Origin: Thalassolituus sp034111725
GTDB taxonomy: Bacteria; Pseudomonadota; Gammaproteobacteria; Pseudomonadales; Oceanobacteraceae
Direction: 5' to 3'
DNA length: 51,798 bases
Assembly: GCF_034111725.1 (NCBI RefSeq)
Contig: NZ_JAWUWR010000025.1
Coordinates: 1-51,798, forward strand
Part shown: positions 43,080 through 51,748 of the stretch, piece by piece
Numbering within the stretch: position 1 is the first letter of the stretch
Layout of the letters: every line of letters starts with the position of its first letter
The notes under the pieces: model-generated
Databases searched by the model: none
Seen by the model: the letters and a program-made list of their open reading frames with translations, nothing else
Told to the model about the DNA's origin: nothing
Position numbers and translations under genes: made by a program

Positions 43080-45329
43080 ATGATTCGCTCTTTTTTTCGG
43101 ATTATGCGTTTGTCGCGATTATGGCGCATGATTCCACATAGCTATCGCTCTTGGTCGCTAAATCTATTCATCTTTGCTTTATTAGTGCTTTTGTTTCAGT
43201 GGAGCATTCAGCCGGGTAAGTCGGATTCTATTATTCATCGCATGAACGGCATGCTCTACGATGTGCGTTTATCAACCATGATGGACGACAGTATGGATGC
43301 TGGTACCACCGCGATTGTGGTGGTTGATATCGACGAGAAAAGCTTGCAGCAATATGGTCGCTGGCCGTGGAGTCGCGAAACAATTGTAAGTTTGCTGCAG
43401 CATATTAAGACGCAAGGCGCATTAATTACCGCATTCGATATTGTGTTTTCTGAGCCTGAACGAAACTTGATCGAACGTATTCGGGAGCGTCCAGAATCAG
43501 CGCCAATTCAGGATTTTTTACAAACATTAGAAGCGGATTACGACTTCGACGGTAAGCTCGCACAGCAGTTTACTGAACAGGATGTCATCCTCGGCTATTT
43601 ATTTCTTAATGCCGAAGCCGATAGAACAGGTTATTTACCGGCATCTCCGTTTGCAGCATCTAGTTTATATCAAGCTATGCCGGTGCAGAGTTTTGCAGGC
43701 TATGCCGCACCATTAGAGATGTTTGTTGAGAGTGCGCTGGGCAGTGGTTATGTCACTATCCAGCCGGATGTCGACGGTATTATTCGCCGCGCCCCTCTGA
43801 TATTGAAACACGACGACGTCTTGTACCCATCGCTGGCTCTAGAGACGGCTCGCCAATTTTTATTGGCCGAGCACATGAACATTAAAAGCGCGAATGTGAA
43901 TGGTGTCGAAAGCATTGTAAACATCAGCTTAGATAACGTTGTGATTCCGACCAACGAATTTGGCGAGGCCGCAGTGCCTTATCGTGGCGGGGCTAAGAGT
44001 TTTCCCTATATTTCTGCGGCTGATATTTTAAATGGCGAAGAAATTCCCGAGCTAGCCGATTCTATTGTACTGGTAGGCACGTCGGCAGTTGGCTTAGCAG
44101 ATTTACGTTCAACGCCATTACAGCCCTTTTATCCTGGGGTTGAAATTCACGCCAACATCATCGACGCCATCGTTAATGAGCGGCCCTTTCCGTATCAACC
44201 GGACTGGTTTTCAGGTGCCTCGGTACTCGTAATGTTGCTGTCTACGTTGATCTTAACCTATGCCTTACCACGTCTTGGCGCATTAATGATGCCCTTGGTT
44301 AGTTTTACTTTGCTGGGCGCATTAATCGGCTTTAATTTTTACAGCTGGAAATATTGGAGCTTAGATTTACCCTTATTTATACCGGCCTTATTGGTCGTAG
44401 TAATCTCATTAAAAGAGATTGCCGGTGGATTTTTAGGTGAACAATCACAACGAAAAATGATTAAGGGGCACTTTGATAAATACGTACCCCCTGCTCACAT
44501 CGAACGCATGATGAGTAACCCTGATGGCGTTAACCTTGATGGCGAAAAGAAAGAAATGTCGGTGTTGTTTTCTGATATTCGTAGCTTCACGACTATCTCG
44601 GAAAAATTGAGCACGCAAGAACTTAAGCTATTGCTCAACCTCTATTTCACTCCGATTACCGGCATTATTTTTGATAACCAAGGTACCGTGGATAAGTTTG
44701 TTGGCGATATGGTAATGGCGTTTTGGAATGCACCACTGGATGTGGATGATCATGCTCATTATGCGATCAAAGCGGCGATGGAAATGCTGAAGAAAACCGA
44801 AGACTTACGAGCTGATTTCGCTCAGCGTGGTTTGCCCCCCGTATTTATTGGTGTCGGTGTGAATACTGGCGAGATGAACGTTGGTGACATGGGTTCTGAC
44901 ACCCGCCGCAATTATACGGTACTGGGTGATGCGGTAAACTTGGGTGCCCGTCTTGAAGGTTTAACCAAGTTTTATGGTGCAGATTTATTAGTGGGTGAAA
45001 GCACCCGCGCAGTGGCACCTAAATGGCTCTATCGTCACATGGATCGCGTGGCGGTGAAGGGTAAAGAAAAACCGGTGGATATCTACGAACCGCAGATAGA
45101 GTTAGCCTCTGCCCCTGCGGAGCTTGTCGCTAAGTGCGAACGCCATGAAGTGGCTATGGAGCATTATATTGCCGGTGATTTTACCCAGAGTTTAGCCATT
45201 TTTAATGAGCTAGGGCTGCAGTATCCGAAAGACAAAATATACCCACTATTTATCGAGCGCATTACCCTGCTGATGGAAAATGCTCTGCCGGATAACTGGC
45301 ATGGTGTTTATATTCATACGTCTAAGTAA
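43080..45329 (+). CDS. CHASE2-domain class III adenylate/guanylate cyclase
   Basis: 749 residues. TM1 (about 25-42), a periplasmic CHASE2 sensor (about 50-365), three further helices (about 376-445) and a C-terminal class III cyclase domain (about 485-660). Metal-binding Asp499 (LFSDIRSF) and Asp543 (KFVGDMVMAFWN), substrate Lys539 and transition-state Asn620 and Arg624 (DAVNLGARLE) are all present, so it should be active, probably making cAMP. The start is 10 bases after the hydrolase gene. It is the last gene of the operon, ahead of a strong terminator. It can sense a periplasmic state and signal to the cNMP domains of the first gene product; that link is inferred. Confidence 0.93.
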   Translation: MIRSFFRIMRLSRLWRMIPHSYRSWSLNLFIFALLVLLFQWSIQPGKSDSIIHRMNGMLYDVRLSTMMDDSMDAGTTAIVVVDIDEKSLQQYGRWPWSRETIVSLLQHIKTQGALITAFDIVFSEPERNLIERIRERPESAPIQDFLQTLEADYDFDGKLAQQFTEQDVILGYLFLNAEADRTGYLPASPFAASSLYQAMPVQSFAGYAAPLEMFVESALGSGYVTIQPDVDGIIRRAPLILKHDDVLYPSLALETARQFLLAEHMNIKSANVNGVESIVNISLDNVVIPTNEFGEAAVPYRGGAKSFPYISAADILNGEEIPELADSIVLVGTSAVGLADLRSTPLQPFYPGVEIHANIIDAIVNERPFPYQPDWFSGASVLVMLLSTLILTYALPRLGALMMPLVSFTLLGALIGFNFYSWKYWSLDLPLFIPALLVVVISLKEIAGGFLGEQSQRKMIKGHFDKYVPPAHIERMMSNPDGVNLDGEKKEMSVLFSDIRSFTTISEKLSTQELKLLLNLYFTPITGIIFDNQGTVDKFVGDMVMAFWNAPLDVDDHAHYAIKAAMEMLKKTEDLRADFAQRGLPPVFIGVGVNTGEMNVGDMGSDTRRNYTVLGDAVNLGARLEGLTKFYGADLLVGESTRAVAPKWLYRHMDRVAVKGKEKPVDIYEPQIELASAPAELVAKCERHEVAMEHYIAGDFTQSLAIFNELGLQYPKDKIYPLFIERITLLMENALPDNWHGVYIHTSK

Positions 45330-45364
45330 GCGTTTAAGTTTAGATTAACCACTGCGAAGACAAT

Positions 45365-45396
45365 AAAAAACGGGCCATTAGTAGGCCCGTTTTTTT
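45365..45396. terminator. Bidirectional terminator between the cyclase and the lipoprotein gene
   Basis: A 12-bp stem (AAAAAACGGGCC with GGCCCGTTTTTT) and an ATTAGTA loop end in a seven-T run; the opposite strand also reads into a T-run. It closes the multihaem operon and the convergent minus-strand group. Confidence 0.92.
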
Positions 45397-45434
45397 ATGT
45401 CTGCGGTACTTCTTGTCTGTCTAATGTTTTGTCT

Positions 45435-47195
45435 CTAAGGTCCTTGAACCGGAATTTCAACAGAGAAGCTTTCACTAGCGAATCCACTGAGGCCGCTTCC
45501 ATTGGTTACCGTTAGGTACACATCTAGAACAGCGACAATGCCAGGAGACCATTCAATGGTAGCCGTGCCGTCGCCATTGTCGGTTAAGAAGAAGTTATTT
45601 GGATCTGATACTTCCCAGCTATAGGAGAGTGATCCACCCTGCGCATCGACACTGCCAGTACCATCGAGGACGAATCCGCCATCAAAGGTATTTAATATTC
45701 CACTTGCTGGCGTGAACATGGCTGTCGGCTCAGCGACAATACTGATGATTATAGTATCGGTATCAATAGCACCTTGGTCATCGGTGACTTGAAGTTGCAT
45801 TTCAATATCGCCAACAAATCCTTCGATCCAATCCACTTCGATGTACAGTGGGCCTTCGAGTTCGATGAAAGAAACGTCAGTGCCGAGTGCGGCACTATTC
45901 ACAATCGTCCAGCTGTAATCAACGATGTTGCCATCGATATCGAAACTATCGAACGCATCTAGATAGGTAAAGCCACCCAAACTGCCAAGAGTGGTAGGTC
46001 CTTCAGTGAAGATAATAGCCGCAGGCGCTTGATTTGGCGGCGGAGTAACCGTGATGACGATAGTGTCTGTGCCTACGCCACCTTCGTTGTCAGTAACGGT
46101 TAATTCAAATTCGATAGGACCAGAATATCCTGGGCCAACTTCAATAACATACGAGCCTGGGGTCTGGCCTTCAGAGAAAAACAGTAGCTCTTGAGTATTG
46201 CCGCTGAGAAGAGTCCACTGATAGCTATTGATCGTGCCGTCTTCGTCATAACTTGCGGCACCATCTAAATTCAGAATCAAAGGCATTGGGCTTTGCTGTG
46301 GATCAACGGCAAGGTTCTCAATGCTGAAATCGTTGCCTGCAGCAGCAATTGGCGCGACATTCGGAATGTCGGTGTAGAGTAGGTCAATGGTTAGATCGGT
46401 TGATTCCGTATTGCCGCCTTCATCGGTCAGCGTTAAACGCAGTACTAGGCTGTCTTCTGTGCCATCAATAATGCTTGGGTCGGTTGCGCGGAAATAATTG
46501 AGCGTGGTGATATCACCGCTGGCGGTTTGTGCTGTTTGCTGGCCAACTTCATCAAACAGTTCTGCAGTTGCTCCCGCTAATACGGGGCCACTGACAATGC
46601 TCCAGCTATAAGTGCTGACAGCACCTGAACTTGAAGTCGCTGATAGCGGTAGGATCAACGAGGACTCTAGATTTAGTCCTGTAAGATCAAGCAAGTATTG
46701 TCCGCTCAGCTCATCAACACCCAAATTACCAGCATCGGCGGTAATAACAGGAATCAAGGCTGGTAATATATCTTCTAGCGTTAGTGCAACTGTGTAGCGT
46801 TCTCCGGCAACCACATCTGTTAATGTGACAGCTCCTTGTGACAAGGCTTGGCCGGACGCATCGAAGGCAACAACGGTAATGTCGTAACTGCCTGGGATTA
46901 GACGTAAAACAACGGTCGGATCCGCGGCGGTTAGCGTTGCTTCTTGGACTTCTTGCGTATCTTGCGATACGACAGTGATTTGCAGGCTAGCAATGGTTTG
47001 CACCATAGAGGTCGTGCGTGGCGCAACGACGCTTAACGATAGATCCGCTGCGCGAGTCGGCGCCGCGTTAACAGCACTGTCGGTACTTGAAGATGTATTG
47101 TTGTCGCCGCCGCAAGCGGCGAGAACTAGGGATAAACAAAGCAACAAAAGGCCTTTAATTCCCAGAGAACTCTTCATGTTCGAAATATATTTCAT
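45435..47195 (-). CDS. Lipoprotein with PKD/Ig-like repeats
   Basis: 586 residues. A lipoprotein signal (lipobox LAAC, Cys28) is followed by a Ser/Thr/Asn linker and an acidic repeat region. Four PKD-like cores recur roughly every 100 residues: TYSWSIVSG (about 198), SYQWTLLSG (about 325), DYSWTIVNS (about 428) and SYSWEVSDP (about 523), each preceded in most cases by an FDxDG or DEDG loop. It is an envelope adhesin or structural protein without catalytic motifs. The start at 47195 places the signal peptide correctly; a longer reading to 47366 would overlap the FecR gene. It is third in a minus-strand group. Confidence 0.82.
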   Translation of the reverse strand: MKYISNMKSSLGIKGLLLLCLSLVLAACGGDNNTSSSTDSAVNAAPTRAADLSLSVVAPRTTSMVQTIASLQITVVSQDTQEVQEATLTAADPTVVLRLIPGSYDITVVAFDASGQALSQGAVTLTDVVAGERYTVALTLEDILPALIPVITADAGNLGVDELSGQYLLDLTGLNLESSLILPLSATSSSGAVSTYSWSIVSGPVLAGATAELFDEVGQQTAQTASGDITTLNYFRATDPSIIDGTEDSLVLRLTLTDEGGNTESTDLTIDLLYTDIPNVAPIAAAGNDFSIENLAVDPQQSPMPLILNLDGAASYDEDGTINSYQWTLLSGNTQELLFFSEGQTPGSYVIEVGPGYSGPIEFELTVTDNEGGVGTDTIVITVTPPPNQAPAAIIFTEGPTTLGSLGGFTYLDAFDSFDIDGNIVDYSWTIVNSAALGTDVSFIELEGPLYIEVDWIEGFVGDIEMQLQVTDDQGAIDTDTIIISIVAEPTAMFTPASGILNTFDGGFVLDGTGSVDAQGGSLSYSWEVSDPNNFFLTDNGDGTATIEWSPGIVAVLDVYLTVTNGSGLSGFASESFSVEIPVQGP

Positions 47196-47244
47196 GACTA
47201 AAATCTCGTGAATACTGGGTAATGACACATATCGGCAATGTGCA

Positions 47245-48105
47245 TTAATTAATAATTTCGTTGAAGTCCAAAACAACTTCGGCTTCAGAAGCCGCAGCAT
47301 CCGGTTCCTGTGTTGCCGGATCTTCAGTAACAATCGGCTCCTGTGTATCCGCAAATACTTCGGCATTGTTTTCCAACGGCTCTTCGGGTTTTTCTGTTAC
47401 GTTGAAAGAGTCAATGCTGGTTAAACGCTCTAAGGCATCAGCCACATCGCTGGCGTCGACAGCCCCTGATTCGATTAAACGTTCAATATCGTTTTTGCTT
47501 AAGCTGTGGCCTTCAGAGAATTCTTCTGGAATCGTTTCGTAATACGTTACGCTACCAGTGGCATCGATAGAGGCGAATGAGTATTCGGCAGCAGCACCTA
47601 GCTCAATAGTGCCTTGCGATGTTTCGGCAGCGATCGTGCCTTCGTAAACACCGAGTAGCAATTTACCATCGGCAGTAATACGGACTTCATAATGCGTACC
47701 ACGAATACCGATAGAGCCAACAGGTGTATCCAGTTTGTATTGGGTATGGTCGGCTTTACCAACCTGACCAGAAATAGTGCGTAGGCCGCCTTTTAATAGC
47801 TTCATGGCGACCGCGTCTTCTTCGGCTTCTTGGTATTTATATTCCAATACCTGCCACTCGCTGTTTTCGGTTAGTGCGATCATAGCGCCATCTTTCATGC
47901 GAAACTGTGCGCGTGAGTCTGGGCCTGTCGTGACTAAATCAGTTTCAAAAATTTTTGTGCGGCGCTTAACATCACGTCCGTCTGAGCCGTCTTGGCTTGC
48001 CGTGACAGAACCGCTGGCAACTAACGTAATACCAGCATTCGCCAATACTAAATTTGGCAGTGCGAATAGGATGGGTAGAAGTAAACCGGTTAGATATTTC
48101 ATCAC
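47245..48105 (-). CDS. FecR-domain protein
   Basis: 286 residues. A signal peptide ends near LVLANA, then a FecR domain (about 30-170) with FETDLVTTGPDSRAQFRMKDGAMIAL, TPVGSIGIRGTHYEVR and LGVYEGTIAA. It lacks the sigma-regulator membrane anchor of classical FecR, so it is probably a periplasmic binding module. The C-terminal about 60 residues are acidic and low in complexity. AAGGAAG lies just upstream of the ATG. The TPR barrel gene ends 6 bases before it. Such soluble FecR proteins often accompany TPR barrels and CHASE2 proteins. Confidence 0.88.
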   Translation of the reverse strand: MMKYLTGLLLPILFALPNLVLANAGITLVASGSVTASQDGSDGRDVKRRTKIFETDLVTTGPDSRAQFRMKDGAMIALTENSEWQVLEYKYQEAEEDAVAMKLLKGGLRTISGQVGKADHTQYKLDTPVGSIGIRGTHYEVRITADGKLLLGVYEGTIAAETSQGTIELGAAAEYSFASIDATGSVTYYETIPEEFSEGHSLSKNDIERLIESGAVDASDVADALERLTSIDSFNVTEKPEEPLENNAEVFADTQEPIVTEDPATQEPDAAASEAEVVLDFNEIIN

Positions 48106-48111
48106 TCTTCC

Positions 48112-49443
48112 TTAAAACTGGTAGCCGAAGCCGACACGAACGAAGTTACGTTGGTAGTCGAAGAAATCTATATTGCTGGCACCATCAATGAAGCGGTACA
48201 TGGCATTGATGCTAGATGAGCGTCCAATTTGCCATTCGTGCTTGAGCGTTGTGTAAAACAAGCTGCTTTGACGTCGTTCATTGCTGGTAGAGAAGTCATC
48301 TTGGTATTGATAGTTCTGATACGAGGTACTCAGGGATGTGGTGTTACCATTTTGGTAGTGATAGCTCAGGTCGTAGGTTAGGCCGATAGCATTACGCGCG
48401 TATTGCTCGCCTTCTGATTGCATTGCCCATTCAGTGGACGCCAATACATTAGCGGCATGGTGCCAAGCTGAAGGTGCATATCCAAGTCTAAAACCAACCA
48501 TAGCTCGAACACGTTCTTGGGTGCTGTCGTCAAATGTTAGGTGAGTTAAACGCGAGATGATCTGTGGGCGTAGCGTTTTGTTTTCTTTATCCAGCTCGAC
48601 AAGTCCAGACAAGGACGTTACTAAGCGGCTGAAATCGCCCTCAATTAATAGCGGACGTAGTTCGCCCGATAGCGTCACTGGGAATTTTAAATCACTGAAG
48701 GTATAGACGTTACGAACGGTGAATTCTGTTTGTTGTTGGCCGTCGTAGTAGCCGCGATGCCATAAACGCAGGTTGAGCGCGCTTTTCTTGCTGAATCGGT
48801 ACGTACCATCAACCGCTAGATCGCTAAAGAAGCTGTCTTGCTTACGACGGTCACCGCTAACGGGTAGCTGTGAACCGTTGAACTCAACGGTGCTGCTATC
48901 TAAACCTAGGTTGTAGTTATCATCGTAGCCAGCACCAATTTCAGCGGCGACTTTCCATGGGTTACCGCGATTTTGATTGGTAAGCTGCTGTAATTGCGCA
49001 TCAGCAATGTTAACTAGTTCTTCGTCGCTGGCTTGCTCACGTACGAAAGCCAGTTCGTAAGTCGCAGCATCGACATTACCGATTTCAACGTAAGTTGCCG
49101 CCAGTAACATATGTGCTTTGTAATCATCAGGGTTATTTAGTACGACGCGTTCAAGCGCAAACGCAGCTTGATCGTATTTTTGGTTGAAATAGGCGATACG
49201 ACCATAGGCATAGTCGAAGCAGATGTCGCCTTCGTGTTCGGTACGATAGCTTTCCGCCAAATTCATAGCGTTGACATAGTCACCAGAACGCACTTTTTCA
49301 TTCATCTGTGCGTAATCAATAACTTCTTCTGCCACACTCAAATTTGCGCTGGCACCCAGCATAAGGATGGCCATTTTGACGCTGAGTCGTGTTCGTTGAA
49401 AAAGCATGGTGTGAATGAAGCTGCTACAAGCGGAAAAGCCCAT
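48112..49443 (-). CDS. TPR domain - outer-membrane barrel protein
   Basis: 443 residues. A long leader ends near NLSVAEE (about residue 38), then a TPR-like helical region (about 45-150, with YAYGRIAYFNQKYDQAAFALE and AHMLLAATYVEIGNVDAA), and from about 165 a 14-stranded-type barrel ending in RVGFGYQF with a terminal Phe. The layout matches the TPR-barrel (DUF560/Slam-like) class of surface export proteins. AAGAAGGA precedes ATG 49443; the Met at 49407 has no ribosome-binding site. Directly upstream of the FecR gene. A role in moving or placing the downstream lipoprotein on the surface is plausible but untested. Confidence 0.8.
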   Translation of the reverse strand: MGFSACSSFIHTMLFQRTRLSVKMAILMLGASANLSVAEEVIDYAQMNEKVRSGDYVNAMNLAESYRTEHEGDICFDYAYGRIAYFNQKYDQAAFALERVVLNNPDDYKAHMLLAATYVEIGNVDAATYELAFVREQASDEELVNIADAQLQQLTNQNRGNPWKVAAEIGAGYDDNYNLGLDSSTVEFNGSQLPVSGDRRKQDSFFSDLAVDGTYRFSKKSALNLRLWHRGYYDGQQQTEFTVRNVYTFSDLKFPVTLSGELRPLLIEGDFSRLVTSLSGLVELDKENKTLRPQIISRLTHLTFDDSTQERVRAMVGFRLGYAPSAWHHAANVLASTEWAMQSEGEQYARNAIGLTYDLSYHYQNGNTTSLSTSYQNYQYQDDFSTSNERRQSSLFYTTLKHEWQIGRSSSINAMYRFIDGASNIDFFDYQRNFVRVGFGYQF

Positions 49444-49676
49444 CGTACGGTCCTTCTTATTTGGATAGTGCGGAATAAGACACTCGTTCTAATCCCACAA
49501 CAGAGCGGGCTGATATTTGAGTGGCCCGACTATAACATAGTGATTTTTGTTGGCACACGGCAAAACCTGCATTTACATATACATTGCTTTACGTTTGTTC
49601 ACCATAAGTGGCAATTTGATTACCTTGTATATCTTGCCTGAGCTGTCTTTTTTTATTCAGACTAGAGAATTTAGGC

Positions 49677-49701
49677 CAAAAAAAGGAGGCCGAAGCCTCC
49701 T
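49677..49701 (-). terminator. Rho-independent terminator of the MscS gene
   Basis: On the minus strand AGGAGGC and GCCTCCT form a 7-bp stem with a stable TTCG loop, followed by a run of T. It lies 25 bases after the stop codon at 49726. The rest of the gap 49444-49676 holds no gene that I can support; only the leader of the TPR barrel gene is expected there. Confidence 0.9.
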
Positions 49702-49725
49702 GATTTATTCAGCGAATTACCGGTA

Positions 49726-50562
49726 TTAGGCAGCGTTTTCTGTTTTTTCGATATGAACGCTCATTTGCGGGAACGGAATTTCAATACCTTCGGCATCGAA
49801 GCGCAGTTTGATCTTCTCCGTTAGGTCCCACTTAACTGTCCAATAGTCGGCGGCGTTAACCCAAGGACGCACGACAAAGTTAACGGAAGAATCGGCTAGT
49901 TCTGATACAGCGATCTTTGGTGCTGGATCTTTTAGCACTAGCTCATGGCCGTTAACCATCTCTTCAAGAATGGCCTTGGCTTTCAACAAGTCACTGCCAT
50001 AGCCAATGCCAACAACCATATCGACACGGCGCGTTGCTTGCTCAGAGAAGTTGATCATAGTGTTACCGAAAACGCTGGCATTCGGTACTGTAATCACCTT
50101 GTTATCGGGTGATTTTAAGCGCGTGCTGAGAATGGTGATTTGTTCGACAGAACCACCAACTCCATTGATCTCAACATAATCGCCTACTTTGAATGGGCGG
50201 AACAAAATCAACATCACACCCGCAGCAAAGTGACTAAGCGAATCTTTTAGAGCCAAACCAACGGCCAAACCTGCCGCACCTAACAAGGCAACGAGCGACG
50301 TGGTGTCTAAACCTAGTTTTGATAACGCAAAAACAAGAACTAAGAGCAGTAATACGCTGCGCAGAATACCGGATAAGAAATTGACCAAAATAGGATCAAG
50401 CTTGGCGGTCGTCATTACCTTGCTAACACCATTGCTAATCATACCAACGGCGATGCGACCAATAATGAAGATCAATAGGGCCAGAACGATCTGGGTGCCC
50501 CACGGTAAAACGTAATCTGCCCATAGTATTTCTGGATTCAGGTTTAGACTTTCTAGGTTCAT
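49726..50562 (-). CDS. Small-conductance mechanosensitive channel (MscS family)
   Basis: 278 residues, close to E. coli MscS (286). Three N-terminal helices (about 22-44, 62-84 and 90-120); the pore helix has LLGAAGLAVGLALKDSLSHFAAG with the Gly/Ala packing of MscS TM3. The beta-domain follows (PFKVGDYVEINGVGGSVEQI) and then the alpha/beta vestibule domain. GAAGGA precedes the ATG. It opens in response to membrane tension to release solutes on hypo-osmotic shock. Transcribed alone, with its own terminator. Confidence 0.95.
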   Translation of the reverse strand: MNLESLNLNPEILWADYVLPWGTQIVLALLIFIIGRIAVGMISNGVSKVMTTAKLDPILVNFLSGILRSVLLLLVLVFALSKLGLDTTSLVALLGAAGLAVGLALKDSLSHFAAGVMLILFRPFKVGDYVEINGVGGSVEQITILSTRLKSPDNKVITVPNASVFGNTMINFSEQATRRVDMVVGIGYGSDLLKAKAILEEMVNGHELVLKDPAPKIAVSELADSSVNFVVRPWVNAADYWTVKWDLTEKIKLRFDAEGIEIPFPQMSVHIEKTENAA

Positions 50563-50680
50563 TGGCGATCCTTCTTTGAAGTTATTAAATGTTTAAAACA
50601 CGCTAGTGATTATTCACTGTGAAGGAATATTTGTTGGCGTATCGGTTTGAGAGCTATTAGTTCTAGCGGTTTTCTACAAT

Positions 50681-51748
50681 CTAGCCGCGAGGCGCGTAGG
50701 CAAAAACATCAGAATGCATGTTGGCTTCAGTCAACCCTAGCGGAGCAAGTTGGTCGAGTGTGCCATAAACCATATTCGGAGAGCCACAGGCAAACATCTG
50801 CACATTGCTCAGATCGTTGAAGTCTTCATGAATCACTTGATAGATCCAACCGGCGCGACCATTCCAATCATCGGCATGCTGCTGAATGATGGGGTGGTAG
50901 TGAAAGTTAGCGTGGGAATGTGACCATTGTTGTGGCAGATCAGCTAAATAGAAGCTAACGGCTGCACGATTCGACCAGTACAGGTGAATTTCCCGCTCAG
51001 GTTCTAATGCCAGCGTTGCTTCAATCAAGGCTTTTATTTGCGAAAAGCCAGAGCCCGATGCCACCATTAACAGCGGTTGGCCTGCGGTTCGCTGCAAAAA
51101 GGCTTGATGAATAAAGCAGTCACCCATGGGCAGGGTCACCCGGGCAATAACGGCTTGGCGTAAAAACCGAATAACGCTTTCTGCTGTGTCGCTATTAGCG
51201 GCGATGTGTAATTCCAATTTGCGCGGATCGGAAGCGGTTAGCTTACCCGGAGCCGAGGCAATTGAATACGGTATTTGTTCCGCCTTGTCACCCTCGCCAA
51301 CGTGCAGCATTAGATATTGCCCAGCGAAAAAATCGGGTGTTTTTCCGGCAGGCGCCATTAACTCAACACGATATACATCGTCTGGTAACGCTTCAATCAG
51401 ACTGATTTGGCAAGCCAGTGTGATCGCCGGTTTATGGTCTGGGGCGTAGACATCGCTCATAACTATTTCAACGTCACTCTTAGGGTAGGCAACGCAACAT
51501 AATACCTGATTATCTTGCTCAAGTATTGTATCGCCAAGGTCGTTACGAAAGCTTAGTTCGCCCGTTAAACGTTCGCCTTGGCAAATTTGGCAAACACCAT
51601 TCTCGCAACTGACAGGCACGATCACTCGTTGTTCTAATGCTGCTTCCGCGATGGTTTGATCCGCGCGACAGTTTATGGTGACGCCCCGAGGTTGGAACGT
51701 CACTTTATAAACCGCAGCAGGATCAAGCGGCGGGCGCGTTGCGCTCAT
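50681..51748 (-). CDS. NAD(P)H-flavin reductase with N-terminal 2Fe-2S ferredoxin domain
   Basis: 355 residues. An N-terminal plant-type ferredoxin domain (1-95) has Cys48, Cys53, Cys56 and Cys84 or Cys85 as ligands (SCENGVCQICQG and LCCVAYP). A Fre/LuxG-type FAD domain (about 105-215, with GQYLMLHV and PYSIASAP) and an NAD(P)H domain (LLMVASGSGFSQIKALIE) follow. Its ATG overlaps the stop codon of the probable ubiD end (ATGA), as fre follows ubiD in E. coli. The extra 2Fe-2S domain makes it resemble AscD-like (CDP-6-deoxy-glucoseen reductase) proteins. It may supply reduced flavin or electrons for UbiX-UbiD prenyl-FMN chemistry. Confidence 0.88.
   Translation of the reverse strand: MSATRPPLDPAAVYKVTFQPRGVTINCRADQTIAEAALEQRVIVPVSCENGVCQICQGERLTGELSFRNDLGDTILEQDNQVLCCVAYPKSDVEIVMSDVYAPDHKPAITLACQISLIEALPDDVYRVELMAPAGKTPDFFAGQYLMLHVGEGDKAEQIPYSIASAPGKLTASDPRKLELHIAANSDTAESVIRFLRQAVIARVTLPMGDCFIHQAFLQRTAGQPLLMVASGSGFSQIKALIEATLALEPEREIHLYWSNRAAVSFYLADLPQQWSHSHANFHYHPIIQQHADDWNGRAGWIYQVIHEDFNDLSNVQMFACGSPNMVYGTLDQLAPLGLTEANMHSDVFAYAPRG

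Noticed and set aside
47196..47366. N-terminal extension of the PKD lipoprotein by 57 codons
   Set aside because: It would bury the lipoprotein signal inside the protein and overlap the FecR gene.
49168..49641. 157-codon open frame on the plus strand
   Set aside because: It overlaps the N-terminal half of the TPR barrel gene antisense, has no ribosome-binding site and reads as low-complexity hydrophobic sequence without any family motif.
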